Source: JBEEFP01 sp041166085
Lineage (GTDB): Bacteria; Actinomycetota; Acidimicrobiia; Acidimicrobiales; JAFATL01
DNA: 64,000 nucleotides
Direction: 5' to 3'
NCBI GenBank assembly: GCA_041166085.1
Contig: JBEEFP010000055.1
Coordinates: 1-64,000, forward strand
In this document: piece by piece, positions 1 through 8,644 of the stretch
Layout of the letters: each line of letters starts with the position of its first letter
Position numbering within the stretch: the first letter of the stretch is position 1
Notes under the pieces: model-generated
Databases searched by the model: none
The model's input: the letters and a program-made list of their open reading frames with translations, nothing else
What the model was told of the DNA's origin: nothing
Position numbers and translations under genes: made by a program

Positions 1-1548
1 ACGTTGCTCAAGGCCATCAGCGGCATCAACGACCCGATCGGCGGCTCGATCTTCTTCGACGGGCGCGACATCACCCACGCCGACGCCAACCAGACCGCCC
101 GCTTCGGCATCGCGCAGGTCCCCGGCGGACGCGGCGTGTTCCCGACGCTGACCGTCGGCGAGAACCTCCGCGTCGGCGGATGGATCTACCGCAACGACAC
201 CGCCTACCTGAAGGAGGCGACGGCGCGGGTCCTCGAGTACTTCCCGATCCTCGAGACACGGTGGGACACGCCTGCCGGAAGCCTCTCGGGCGGCGAGCAG
301 CAGATGCTGAGCCTGGCCCAGGCGTTCATCGCCAAGCCCCGCCTGCTCCTGATCGACGAGCTCTCGCTCGGTCTCGCGCCGACGATCGTCGAGCAGCTGC
401 TCGGCATCGTGCGCCGCATCCAGGCGTCGGGCACCGCGATCATCCTCGTCGAGCAGTCGATCAACGTCGCGCTCACCGTGGCGGACCGTGCCTACTTCAT
501 GGAGAAGGGCGAGGTCAGGTTCGAGGGCTCCACGGCCGAGCTGCTCGAACGCGACGACATCGTCCGCTCCGTGTTCCTCGAGGGCGCGGCCCGGACGACC
601 GGTCGGTCGTCGCCGGCGGAGGCCGACGCCGACGCTCGCCGCGGATCCGACCAGGGCGCGGCAATCGTGCTCGACGTCCGGGGCGTCCGGAGGTCCTTCG
701 GCGGCATCCGCGCCGTCGACCACGCCAGCCTGTCGCTCCACGAGGGCGAGATCCTCGGGCTGATCGGTCCGAACGGCGCAGGCAAGACGACGATCTTCGA
801 CCTCATCTCGGGCTTCCTGACACCGGACGACGGACGCATCCTCCTCGGCGACGTCGACGTGACACGGATGTCGCCGGACCAGCGGGCATGGCTACGCCTC
901 GGGCGGTCCTTCCAGGACGCCCGTCTGTTCCCGTCCCTGACCGTGGCCGAGAACATCGCGCTCGGGTTCGAGCGACACCTCCCCGTGCGCGATCACCTCG
1001 CATCGATGCTCGGGCTCCCCGGCGTCGTCGAGCTCGAGCGGGACGTGGCGTGGTCCGTCGACGACCTGATCGAGCTGGTCGGGCTGGGAGCGTTCCGCGA
1101 CAAGTTCGTCCGTGAGCTCTCGACGGGCAGCCGTCGCATCGTCGACCTCGCGATCTGCCTAGCGCACGACCCGAGCGTGCTGTTGCTCGACGAGCCGTCG
1201 TCGGGCATCGCGCAACGCGAGACAGAGGCGCTCGGTCCCCTGATACGGCGGATCCAGTCCGAGACGGGTTGCGCACTCCTCGTCATCGAGCACGACATGC
1301 CGCTCATCACCTCGATCTCGGATCGCATCATCGCGTTGGAGCTGGGCCATCCCATCGCCGAGGGGACGCCCGATCAGGTGATCCGCGATCCACGCGTCGT
1401 GGCGTCCTATCTCGGCGGTGACGTCGCGACGATCAACCGCTCCGGAGCGAGGGCGGGGACGGAGGACGTCCCGAAGCGCCGTCCCCCGTCGAGCGCCCGT
1501 CGCCGCAAGCCGCTGGTGGCCACACGCGAGCGGAGGAAGGACCGATGA
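1..1548 (+). CDS. Fused LivF-LivG type ABC transporter ATPase, 5' end cut by window
   Basis: Energises a HAAT-family (branched-chain amino acid/amide type) uptake transporter from the cytoplasmic side of the membrane. The frame is open from base 1 and enters inside the first Walker A (TLLKAISG), so the true start lies upstream. Domain 1 (about residues 1-195) is LivF-like, with signature SLSGGEQQ and Walker B LLLIDELSLGLAP. A linker rich in Ala, Asp and Ser leads to a LivG-like domain 2 (about 220-470) with Walker A GPNGAGKTT and Walker B LLLDEP; its signature is the variant LSTGS. A basic Ser/Arg tail ends the protein. LivF and LivG are normally separate genes; a full-length paralog with the same layout sits at 44600-46291. 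The stop overlaps the next start (ATGA). The substrate cannot be read from the sequence. Confidence 0.93.
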   Translation, partial: TLLKAISGINDPIGGSIFFDGRDITHADANQTARFGIAQVPGGRGVFPTLTVGENLRVGGWIYRNDTAYLKEATARVLEYFPILETRWDTPAGSLSGGEQQMLSLAQAFIAKPRLLLIDELSLGLAPTIVEQLLGIVRRIQASGTAIILVEQSINVALTVADRAYFMEKGEVRFEGSTAELLERDDIVRSVFLEGAARTTGRSSPAEADADARRGSDQGAAIVLDVRGVRRSFGGIRAVDHASLSLHEGEILGLIGPNGAGKTTIFDLISGFLTPDDGRILLGDVDVTRMSPDQRAWLRLGRSFQDARLFPSLTVAENIALGFERHLPVRDHLASMLGLPGVVELERDVAWSVDDLIELVGLGAFRDKFVRELSTGSRRIVDLAICLAHDPSVLLLDEPSSGIAQRETEALGPLIRRIQSETGCALLVIEHDMPLITSISDRIIALELGHPIAEGTPDQVIRDPRVVASYLGGDVATINRSGARAGTEDVPKRRPPSSARRRKPLVATRERRKDR

Positions 1549-2501
1549 GGGCCCGCCGGCCCCGCACGACGGCCTGGCTGGTCGGCGTCATGTCGCTTGC
1601 CTCGTCACTCCTGCTCGTCGGTGGGACCGGGTCGGCGGACGCCACCGACCTCCCGGCAACGCTCACGGCCGCCGGCTGGTGGTGGCAGGCCCAGGCCGGG
1701 CTCCCGGCCCCGCTACCTCCGCCACCCAACGTGCAGAAGGGCCAGCTCTACGTCCAGGGCGCATCATCCGACGGTCGCGGCGCAGCATTCTCGGCCGTGC
1801 GCTACACGCTCGCACCGGGACGGACCGTGCAGTCGCTCACGTTGCGGACGGCCAACGACCCGGGCGCTCCGGTGGTGCTCGTCGCCTGCCGGACGGGTTC
1901 GGCGTGGGTGCCCGCCGAAGCAGGGACGTGGTCGGCCGCGCCGAAGGTCGACACCGCGGCGTGTGTCAACGGGCAGAAGGCGGCCGACGGCGCGAGCTGG
2001 CTGTTCCCGGTCGGGACGCTGCAGGTCGACGACGTGCTCGACGTCGCGGTCGTCCCCGGCCTCGATCCGACCACCAACACGCAGGCGCCGTTCGCCGTCA
2101 GCTTCGAGGCTCCGACCAACGAGGCGGTGACCACCATCGACGTGGCGCCGCCAACCGTCCCTTCGCCCCCGACACTGTCGGCGATCCCCGACGCCTCCCC
2201 GAGCTCGTTCCAGACGTTGCTGCCCGTCGCCACCGGTCTTCCGGCGGACAAGGTCGGGCAGACGGCGACCGCCCCGACCAGGGAGGTCGCGACACGACCC
2301 CAGCTCGACCCGACGCCGATCACGCCCGCTGCGTCCACGCGCGACAAGCGGCTCGGCTACCTGTTGTTCGTGCTCGTCGCGGCCGTCGGTCTATACGCGT
2401 GGCGACGGGACGTGCTCATGGCGTCGGGCGACGGCGGCGAGCTCCGCGGGCTCGGTCGATTCACGCGCACCCGCGACAAGCAACCGCACGGCCTGACCTA
2501 G
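1545..2501 (+). CDS. Secreted protein with C-terminal membrane anchor, unknown function
   Basis: Not recognised as a named family. The 318-residue product starts at an ATG that overlaps the ATPase stop (ATGA) behind GGAGGAAGG, so translation is probably coupled. Residues 1-31 form a classic signal peptide: Arg-rich start, hydrophobic core WLVGVMSLASSLLLVGG, and an ADA-type cleavage site. The middle (about 35-190) looks like a compact beta-rich extracytoplasmic domain, followed by a Pro/Thr/Ser-rich stalk, one membrane helix (about 268-285, LGYLLFVLVAAVGLYAW) and a short basic tail inside the cell. It should therefore stand on the outer face of the membrane. Coupling to the fused LivFG ATPase suggests a part in that transporter. 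A protein of similar overall plan precedes the second transporter (39259-40626), though no sequence similarity is claimed. Confidence 0.75.
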   Translation: MRARRPRTTAWLVGVMSLASSLLLVGGTGSADATDLPATLTAAGWWWQAQAGLPAPLPPPPNVQKGQLYVQGASSDGRGAAFSAVRYTLAPGRTVQSLTLRTANDPGAPVVLVACRTGSAWVPAEAGTWSAAPKVDTAACVNGQKAADGASWLFPVGTLQVDDVLDVAVVPGLDPTTNTQAPFAVSFEAPTNEAVTTIDVAPPTVPSPPTLSAIPDASPSSFQTLLPVATGLPADKVGQTATAPTREVATRPQLDPTPITPAASTRDKRLGYLLFVLVAAVGLYAWRRDVLMASGDGGELRGLGRFTRTRDKQPHGLT

Positions 2502-2552
2502 GCACATCCCGCACATACGCGGTGCGGGGCTCGGCGATGGGAGACTTCCGGC

Positions 2553-5207
2553 ATGGAGCCGACGGCGGGAGCTCCCCTGCTGGAAACGAAGTTCCACGCT
2601 CCCCGACGACGCCGGGGCGTGGTCCACCGTCACCGCCTGAACAGCCGCCTCCGGAGCGGGGACTGGCCGTCTCTCACGCTCGTGTCCGCCCCCGCAGGGT
2701 TCGGGAAGACCACGCTGCTGACCGAGTGGTTCGGCAGCTCGACGGAGCAGGAGTCCTCCACCGCGTGGCTGTCGCTCGATGGGCGCGACAACGACCCGGC
2801 GCTGTTCTGGTCCTACGTCGTCGCCGCCCTGCAAACCGTTGCCCCACAGGTCGGCGCGACGTCGTTGAGCCTCCTCCGCTCCGCGCCTTCGGCGATGGAG
2901 CCGGTCGTCGCCACGCTGTTGAACGACCTGGACGCCGTCACCGACGACGTGGCGCTCGTCCTCGACGACTACCACGTCATCGAGTCGCCTGATCTGCACC
3001 AGGCGATGGCGTACATGGTCGAGCACCTGCCGCCCCACGTCCGCCTGGTGCTCGCGAGCCGCGCCGACCCGCCTCTACCGCTGGCACGCCTGCGGGCTCG
3101 CGGCGAGCTCCTCGAGATCCGAGCCGCCGATCTGCGCTTCACGACAGACGAAGCGGCTACCTACCTCCACGACGCCATGGGCCTCGCGTTGACGAGGGCC
3201 GACGTCGGCGCGCTCGAAGCGCGAACCGAGGGTTGGATCGCTGCGCTGCAACTCGCCGCACTCTCGATGCAGGGACGCGACGACATTCCCGATTTCATCG
3301 CCGGCTTCGCCGGAGACGACCGCTTCGTCGTCGACTATCTCGTGGGCGAAGTGTTGGAGCGTCAGTCCGAGGAGGTCCGGAGCTTCCTGCTGCAGACCGC
3401 CGTGCTCGATCGACTGAGCGGGCCGCTCTGCGACGCCGTCACGGGAGGGAACGACGGCAAGGCCATGCTCGAGCGGCTCGACCGGGCCAATCTCTTCCTC
3501 GTCCCACTCGACGACCGTCGCGCCTGGTACCGCTACCACCACCTCTTCGCGGACGTCCTCCGCGCCCGGCAGCTCGACGAGGAGCCCGGACACGTCCACG
3601 AGCTCCACCGGAGGGCGGGCGCCTGGTACGAAGCACACGGCGATCGTGCCGAGGCGATAAGCCACGCCTTGGCTGGCGCCGACTTCGCCAAGGCTGCAGA
3701 GCTGGTCGAGCTGGCGGGGCCGGCCATGCGCCAGGCCAGGCAGGAAGCGACCTTGCGTCGTTGGCTGGAGGCGCTGCCCGACGAGCTCTTTCCGGACAGA
3801 CCCGTCCTCACCGTCGGGTTGATCGGCGCGCGCATGGCGACGGGCGACGTCAACGGTGTCGAGCCCCTTCTGCGGAGCGTCGAGCAGTGGATCGATGCGC
3901 CACGACCGACGGCGATCGTCTTCGACGAGGCCGAGCTCGCCCGCCTTCCGGCCCAGGTGTCCGTGTACCGCGCCGGGCTGGCCCTCCTGGCGGGGGACAT
4001 CGCGGGAACCATCGCGCATGCTGATCGGGCGCTCGACCTGATGGAGAGCACGGATCATCTCGGCCGGGGCGCGGCAGCCGCGCTCACGGGCCTCGCCCAC
4101 TGGGCCGTCGGCGAGCTCGAGCCGGCGCGGAGCCGATACGCCGCGGCCGTCACCAGCTTTGTCGCCGCTGGGTTCATCCCCGACGTGCTCGGCGTCTCGC
4201 TCGGGCTGGCCGACATCCAGCTGGCGCAAGGTCGGCTCGGGGACGCGATGCGGACGTTCGAATCGGCGCTCGACCACACCGACGGCCAGCCGCTGCGCGG
4301 CACGGCCGACATGCACATCGGCCTGAGCGAAGTCCTGCTCGAGCGCAACGAGCTCGATGATGCCATCCGCCATCTCGAGGCGAGCGGTGCCCTCGGCGAA
4401 CACGCGGGCCTACCTCAGCACGCGTATCGCTGGCGCGTCGCGACCGCCCGGATCCGGCTGGCTCAGGGCGACGGTGCCGGAGCACTGGAGCTCCTCCACG
4501 ACGCCGCACGCGTCTACAACACGGACTTCTCACCCGCGGTGCGGCCCATTCCAGCCCTCGTAGCGCGCGTGCACCTCGCGCTGGGAGACGTCGCCGCCGC
4601 CCTGCGTTGGGCGGCCGACCGCGGCGTCACCGCCGATGACCAGCTCGACTACGTGCAGGAGTTCGAGCACATCACCCTTGCACGTGGGCTGCTCGCCGAC
4701 GGCTCGCTCGACGACGCGTTGCAGCTCCTGGATCGCTTGCTGGCAGCCGCCGAAGCGGGGCAACGCGAGGGGAGCGTCATCGAGGTGCTCATCCTCGAGT
4801 CGCTCGCCCATCAGGCGGGCGGCGACGTTCCCGCCGCGTTGGCCGCCCTCGAACAGGCGCTGGTGCGGGCCGAGCCCGAGGGATGGGTGCGCGTCTTCGT
4901 CGACGAGGGCCCACCGATGGCGGCGCTGCTGCGAACGGTCTCGTCCCCCCTCGCGCCACGGATCCTCGCCGCGTTCGGCGGCGGCCCCAGTCCGACCCCC
5001 GCTCGCTCCGGGCTGGTCGACGAGTTGAGCAGCCGGGAACGGGACGTGCTCCGGCTGCTCCGCAGTGACCTCAGCGGCCCGGACATCGCCCGCGAGCTCA
5101 CGGTGTCGTTGAACACCATGCGAACACACACGAAGAGCATCTACGCCAAGCTCGGGGTCAGCAGCCGCCGCGAAGCGGTCAGGCGCGCAGCCGAGCTCGG
5201 CCTCTAG
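2553..5207 (+). CDS. Large LuxR-family transcriptional regulator (MalT/LAL type)
   Basis: ATP-dependent signal-responsive activator. The 884-residue protein has an N-terminal STAND-type NTPase with Walker A SAPAGFGKTT (about residues 45-54) and Walker B-like LVLDDYH (about 131-137). A long helical, TPR-like sensor region (about 350-800) follows, and a LuxR helix-turn-helix ends the protein (SSRERDVLRLL to KLGVSSRREAVRRAAELGL). Size and order match MalT/LAL regulators. ATG 2553 has GAGACT six bases upstream (2541-2546), a possible leaderless -10 with a weak first base. The next operon (5279-6249) is a possible target because an 18-bp palindrome (5227-5244) lies between them; that link is inference. 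The effector is not predictable. Confidence 0.9.
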   Translation: MEPTAGAPLLETKFHAPRRRRGVVHRHRLNSRLRSGDWPSLTLVSAPAGFGKTTLLTEWFGSSTEQESSTAWLSLDGRDNDPALFWSYVVAALQTVAPQVGATSLSLLRSAPSAMEPVVATLLNDLDAVTDDVALVLDDYHVIESPDLHQAMAYMVEHLPPHVRLVLASRADPPLPLARLRARGELLEIRAADLRFTTDEAATYLHDAMGLALTRADVGALEARTEGWIAALQLAALSMQGRDDIPDFIAGFAGDDRFVVDYLVGEVLERQSEEVRSFLLQTAVLDRLSGPLCDAVTGGNDGKAMLERLDRANLFLVPLDDRRAWYRYHHLFADVLRARQLDEEPGHVHELHRRAGAWYEAHGDRAEAISHALAGADFAKAAELVELAGPAMRQARQEATLRRWLEALPDELFPDRPVLTVGLIGARMATGDVNGVEPLLRSVEQWIDAPRPTAIVFDEAELARLPAQVSVYRAGLALLAGDIAGTIAHADRALDLMESTDHLGRGAAAALTGLAHWAVGELEPARSRYAAAVTSFVAAGFIPDVLGVSLGLADIQLAQGRLGDAMRTFESALDHTDGQPLRGTADMHIGLSEVLLERNELDDAIRHLEASGALGEHAGLPQHAYRWRVATARIRLAQGDGAGALELLHDAARVYNTDFSPAVRPIPALVARVHLALGDVAAALRWAADRGVTADDQLDYVQEFEHITLARGLLADGSLDDALQLLDRLLAAAEAGQREGSVIEVLILESLAHQAGGDVPAALAALEQALVRAEPEGWVRVFVDEGPPMAALLRTVSSPLAPRILAAFGGGPSPTPARSGLVDELSSRERDVLRLLRSDLSGPDIARELTVSLNTMRTHTKSIYAKLGVSSRREAVRRAAELGL

Positions 5208-5226
5208 ACGGGAAATCACCCCGACA

Positions 5227-5244
5227 ATCACCACATGTGGTGAT
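5227..5244. promoter_or_regulatory. 18-bp perfect palindrome, likely operator
   Basis: ATCACCACATGTGGTGAT is a perfect inverted repeat. It ends 22 bases before the TACGGT -10 box (5267-5272) of the next gene, so it covers or abuts the -35 position. LuxR-type regulators bind palindromes of about this length and one is encoded just upstream, but the regulator is not proven. Confidence 0.55.
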
Positions 5245-5266
5245 CCGCGCTCACCAGGTCCGTTCG

Positions 5267-5272
5267 TACGGT
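5267..5272 (+). promoter_or_regulatory. -10 box TACGGT of a leaderless gene
   Basis: TACGGT ends six bases before GTG 5279, the spacing expected when transcription begins at the start codon. It supports GTG 5279 over an in-frame GTG at 5237, which lies upstream of this promoter and inside the palindrome. Confidence 0.5.
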
Positions 5273-5278
5273 CCACGT

Positions 5279-5503
5279 GTGACCAGTGCCCAGCAGTACG
5301 AGATCCGCATCAAGGGACATCTCGCACCCCGCTGGGCGGCGTGGTTCGACGGCATGAACCTCACCAATGAGGACGACGGCACCACCGTCATCCGCGGGGC
5401 CGTCGTCGACCAGGCCGCGCTGCACGGCGTGCTCCAGAAGCTGCGCGACGTCGGCGTCTCCCTGGTCTCGCTCACCCAACTCCCAGAAGAGGACCTGACA
5501 TGA
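5279..5503 (+). CDS. Small conserved protein encoded with a DUF4386 membrane protein
   Basis: A 74-residue soluble protein with no signal peptide or membrane helix. The sequence around QYEIRIKGHLAPRWAAWFDG and the later DQAALHGVLQKLRDVG resembles small actinobacterial proteins often found beside DUF4386 genes (recalled from general knowledge, not searched). The motif spacing suggests a ferredoxin-like alpha/beta fold. GTG 5279 is chosen because TACGGT lies six bases upstream. The stop overlaps the following ATG (ATGA), so both proteins come from one message with coupled translation. The function is unknown; an accessory role to the membrane protein is the simplest guess. Confidence 0.7.
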   Translation: MTSAQQYEIRIKGHLAPRWAAWFDGMNLTNEDDGTTVIRGAVVDQAALHGVLQKLRDVGVSLVSLTQLPEEDLT

Positions 5504-6249
5504 CAACGACCACGGCACCCACCAAGGTCCCCATGGACCCCATGAGGAAGACGGCGCTCATCGCCGGCGTCGCCTACCTGCTCACCTTCATCGGCTCGAT
5601 CCCTGCGCTGGCGCTCTACCACGACATCCTCAAGGACCCGAACCACATCCTCGTTGGCGGGAGCGATACCGGAGTGCTGTTGGGCGCCGTCGGCGAGATC
5701 ATTTGCGCCCTGACCGGCATCGTCACCGCCGTCGCGCTGTACCCGGTGGCCAAGCGCTACAGCGAGCGGGCCGCCATGGGCTTCGTGGCGTCCCGGACCC
5801 TCGAGGCCGCCATGATCCTCGTCGGCGTGCTGAGCGTGCTCTCGCTCGTCACGCTCCACGACGCCGGCGCATCCGCCGCCAACGCTGGCGCAACGGTCAC
5901 CACCGGTCGCGCCCTGGTGGCCGTCCACGACTGGACGTTCCTGCTCGGCCCGGGCGTGTTGCCGGCCATCAACGCCTTCTGCATCGGCACCGTCATGTAC
6001 CGGTCGGGTCTCGTGCCCCGCATCCTCCCGAGGATCGGCCTCATCGGCGCTCCCCTCCTGCTCGCGTCCTCGACGGCCACGCTGTTCGGTGTCTTCGACC
6101 AGGTCTCGGGTCCCGCGACGCTCTTCGCGCTGCCCATCGCAGCGTGGGAGCTCGGCTTCGGTTGCTACATGACCTTCAAGGGCTTCAAGCCGACCGTCAC
6201 CACCAACGCAGTCGCCGACCCGTCAGCAGTCCACCCCGTCGCCGCCTGA
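5500..6249 (+). CDS. DUF4386 family multi-pass membrane protein
   Basis: A 249-residue integral membrane protein with about six hydrophobic helices, beginning with TALIAGVAYLLTFIGSIPA (about residues 17-35) and including VLLGAVGEIICALTGIVTAVALYPV. The internal PVAKRYSERAAMGFVASRTLEAAMI is typical of DUF4386 proteins. The biochemical role of the family is unknown. Its ATG overlaps the stop of the 74-residue gene, so the two form an operon, with a strong hairpin (6268-6312) just after the stop. The only likely control element is the palindrome at 5227-5244. Confidence 0.85.
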   Translation: MTTTTAPTKVPMDPMRKTALIAGVAYLLTFIGSIPALALYHDILKDPNHILVGGSDTGVLLGAVGEIICALTGIVTAVALYPVAKRYSERAAMGFVASRTLEAAMILVGVLSVLSLVTLHDAGASAANAGATVTTGRALVAVHDWTFLLGPGVLPAINAFCIGTVMYRSGLVPRILPRIGLIGAPLLLASSTATLFGVFDQVSGPATLFALPIAAWELGFGCYMTFKGFKPTVTTNAVADPSAVHPVAA

Positions 6250-6267
6250 GCGCCACGTCCGCCGCAC

Positions 6268-6312
6268 TCTCGAGGAAATGGGGTACCGATCCGGTACCCC
6301 ATTTCCTCGAGA
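6268..6312. terminator. Perfect 21-bp-arm hairpin between convergent genes, no U-tract
   Basis: Arms 6268-6288 and 6292-6312 are perfectly complementary with a 3-base loop (ATC). The stem begins TCTCGAGGAA and ends GGGTACCG. It lies between the convergent stops of the DUF4386 gene and the acyl-CoA dehydrogenase, as expected of a two-way terminator, but neither side has a T-run. The hairpin at 46294-46338 is the same except for a compensated internal change. Confidence 0.7.
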
Positions 6313-6328
6313 CGCGTCGTGGCGGCCG

Positions 6329-7543
6329 CTACTTGATGTGGACGCCGCTGATGGCCCGCGCGATCACCAGCCGCTGGATCTCGGACGTGCCTTCGAAGAT
6401 CGTGTAGATCTTCGAGTCGCGGTGCCAACGCTCGACGGGGTGGTCCTTGACGTAGCCGGCACCGCCGAGGATCTGAATCGCCTCCTCGGTGACGCGCACC
6501 GCGGTCTCACCCGCGAAGAGCTTCGACATCGAGCCCTCGCCCGCCTCGAAGCGCTTGCCCACCTTGCCCATCCAAGCGGCGCGCCAGACGAGCAGGCGGG
6601 ACGCGTCGATCGCCATCTTCATGTCGGCCAGCTTGAACGCGATGGCCTGGTTCTCGATGATCGCCCGACCGAACTGCTTGCGCTCCTTGGCGTAATCGAG
6701 GGCGTACTCGTACGCGGCGCGTGCGATGCCGACGGCCTGGGCGCCGACCGCGGGGCGGGAGGCCTCGAAGGTAGCCATGGCCGCCTGTGAGGACGTGCGC
6801 TTGCCTTCGCGCGCACGGGCCAGACGCTCGTCCAGCTTCTCCTTGCCGCCGAGCAGCCAGCTGCCGGGGACACGGCAGTCGTCGAGGATGACCTCGGCGG
6901 TGTGCGAGGCGCGGATGCCCATCTTCGAGAACTTCTGCCCCTGGCTGATGCCGGGGTGGCCCTTGGGGACGACGAAGGCGGCTTGGCCGCGCGAGCCGAG
7001 CTCGCTGTCGACGGCGAGCACGAGCACGTGCACGTCGGCGATGCCGCCGTTGGTGATCCACGTCTTGGTGCCGTTGAGGACCCACTCGTCGGTGGCCTCG
7101 TCGTAGACGGCCTTGGCCCGCAGCGAGCTCACGTCCGAACCCGCGTCCGGCTCCGAGACGCCGAAGGCGGCCATCTTGATGTCGTCGGGCGTGCCGAAGC
7201 ACTGCGGCAGCCACTCGCCGATCTGCTCGGGTGTGCCGTTGCCCATGAGGCCGACCACGCCGAGGGTCGTGCCGAAGATGGCGAGACCGATGCCGGCGTC
7301 GCCCCAGAACATCTCCTCCATGACCATCGGCAGGCTGAGGCCCGTCGGGTCCCCGAAGGCGTTGGCGAGGAAGTCGAGCGAGTAGAGCCCGATCTTGGCC
7401 GCCTCCTCGATGATGGGCCACGGCGTCTCTTCACGCTCGTCCCACTCGGCGGCCGCCGGCCGCATCACGGTCTCGGCGAAGTCGTGGACCCATTTCTGGA
7501 TCTGGAGCTGGTCCTCGTTCAGTTCGAGGGAGAAATCAGGCAT
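6329..7543 (-). CDS. Acyl-CoA dehydrogenase
   Basis: FAD-dependent enzyme that introduces the alpha,beta double bond into acyl-CoA, the first step of beta-oxidation, in the cytoplasm. It has 404 residues, normal for the family, from ATG 7543 (MPDFSLELNEDQ) with a GAGGTG ribosome site. It has the N-terminal helical domain, the central FAD/substrate motif FGVSEPDAGSDV and WITNGG, and the C-terminal IFEGTSEIQRLVIAR segment with the catalytic Glu of the EGT motif. It is transcribed away from the alcohol dehydrogenase at 7622. The 12-bp-arm palindrome between them (7563-7588) overlaps the likely -10 (TAACAA), suggesting repression by a fatty-acid or acyl-CoA responsive factor. Exact chain-length specificity is unknown. 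Confidence 0.93.
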   Translation of the reverse strand: MPDFSLELNEDQLQIQKWVHDFAETVMRPAAAEWDEREETPWPIIEEAAKIGLYSLDFLANAFGDPTGLSLPMVMEEMFWGDAGIGLAIFGTTLGVVGLMGNGTPEQIGEWLPQCFGTPDDIKMAAFGVSEPDAGSDVSSLRAKAVYDEATDEWVLNGTKTWITNGGIADVHVLVLAVDSELGSRGQAAFVVPKGHPGISQGQKFSKMGIRASHTAEVILDDCRVPGSWLLGGKEKLDERLARAREGKRTSSQAAMATFEASRPAVGAQAVGIARAAYEYALDYAKERKQFGRAIIENQAIAFKLADMKMAIDASRLLVWRAAWMGKVGKRFEAGEGSMSKLFAGETAVRVTEEAIQILGGAGYVKDHPVERWHRDSKIYTIFEGTSEIQRLVIARAISGVHIK

Positions 7544-7562
7544 GCGGCACCTCGGCGAAGTC

Positions 7563-7588
7563 GCTTTGTTACTCCAGAGTAACAAAGC
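7563..7588. promoter_or_regulatory. Perfect 12-bp-arm palindromic operator between divergent genes
   Basis: Arms 7563-7574 and 7577-7588 (core TTTGTTACTC/GAGTAACAAA) are fully complementary around a CA spacer. The site lies in the 78-bp divergent gap between the acyl-CoA dehydrogenase and the alcohol dehydrogenase and overlaps promoter positions of both. It looks like a dimeric TetR- or GntR-type operator; no regulator gene is adjacent. Confidence 0.6.
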
Positions 7589-7608
7589 CTGAACAACGGT
7601 CGCACGCC

Positions 7609-7614
7609 TAGGTT
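7609..7614 (+). promoter_or_regulatory. -10 box TAGGTT of a leaderless gene
   Basis: TAGGTT ends seven bases before ATG 7622 and there is no Shine-Dalgarno. The operator at 7563-7588 lies where the -35 region would be. Confidence 0.45.
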
Positions 7615-7621
7615 TCCCCGC

Positions 7622-8644
7622 ATGCGCGCCGTGGCCTTCACCGCTGACGGGACCCTCGAGGTCCTCGACAAGCCCGAGCCCACCCCCGGTCCTCACGACG
7701 TGGTCGTGGCCGTCGAGCGGTGCGGGATCTGCGGCAGCGACCTCCATCTCAAGGCCGCCGGCCTCCTGCCGCCCGGCGCGGTCATGGGCCACGAGTTCGG
7801 CGGACGGGTGGTCGCCGTGGGCGACGCGGTGGACGACATCGACGAAGGACAGCGGGTCGCCGTCCTGCCCGCCGACCGCGACCGGACGTGCGCGGCGTGC
7901 GAGGCAGGCAAGGACCATCTCTGCGGCCTGCAGTTCGGCACCGGGATCGGTCTCGGCATGCACGACGGCGGCTACGCCGAGCTGGTGCGAGCGCCCGCCC
8001 GTTCGTGCTTCGTCCTCCCCGAAGGCATGACCTCGGAGCAGGCCGCGCTGGTCGAGCCGTTCGCGGTCGCGCTGCACGCCGTGCGCCGGTCGCGCGCTGC
8101 GGGCGGACGGGGAGCGCAGACGGTCGGCATCATCGGCGCCGGGCCCATCGGGCTCTTCACTCTTGCCGCGTTGCGACGTGAGGGCGTCACTGACATCGCC
8201 GTCGCCGAACGCAACGAGGGTCGGGCCGCCATTGCCGATCGCATGGGCGCGACGACCGTCGTCAGTGACGCGGCCAAGCTCGGCGCGGCATTGGGCGAGC
8301 CGCCCGAGGTCGTGTTCGACTGCGCGGGCGTCACGGCCACGCCGCCCCTCGCGCTGGAGATCGCCCGCATGGGCGGCCAGGTCGTGCTCGTCGGCGTCGT
8401 GAACCCGGGCGACATGCTGGCCATGCCCGGACTGCTGTGGGTGGTGAAGGAGGTCGACGTGGTGCCGAGCATCGCCTACACCATCGACGAGTTCGCCGAG
8501 TCGGTCGACGCGGTGGCGGCGCGAGCCGTCGACCCCGACATCGTGGTGTCGGACGTGCGTCCGCTCGAAGCGGCCGAGCAGTCCTTCCACGACCTCGTTC
8601 AGCCGGACGGACCGGTCAAAGTGCTGCTCTCGCCGTCGGCCTGA
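7622..8644 (+). CDS. Zinc-dependent medium-chain alcohol dehydrogenase
   Basis: NAD(P)-dependent oxidation of a secondary alcohol or diol in the cytoplasm; closest by eye to the threonine/2,3-butanediol dehydrogenase branch. The 340-residue protein has the catalytic zinc ligands in CGICGSDLH and GHEFGG, a structural zinc cluster (CAACEAGKDHLCG), and a Rossmann fold with IIGAGPIGLFTLAA. Length is normal. ATG 7622 is supported by the TAGGTT box. Its last 46 bases overlap the end of the convergent MFS gene, so the two transcripts are antisense at their 3' ends. The shared upstream operator suggests joint regulation with the acyl-CoA dehydrogenase. The substrate is not known. Confidence 0.9.
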   Translation: MRAVAFTADGTLEVLDKPEPTPGPHDVVVAVERCGICGSDLHLKAAGLLPPGAVMGHEFGGRVVAVGDAVDDIDEGQRVAVLPADRDRTCAACEAGKDHLCGLQFGTGIGLGMHDGGYAELVRAPARSCFVLPEGMTSEQAALVEPFAVALHAVRRSRAAGGRGAQTVGIIGAGPIGLFTLAALRREGVTDIAVAERNEGRAAIADRMGATTVVSDAAKLGAALGEPPEVVFDCAGVTATPPLALEIARMGGQVVLVGVVNPGDMLAMPGLLWVVKEVDVVPSIAYTIDEFAESVDAVAARAVDPDIVVSDVRPLEAAEQSFHDLVQPDGPVKVLLSPSA

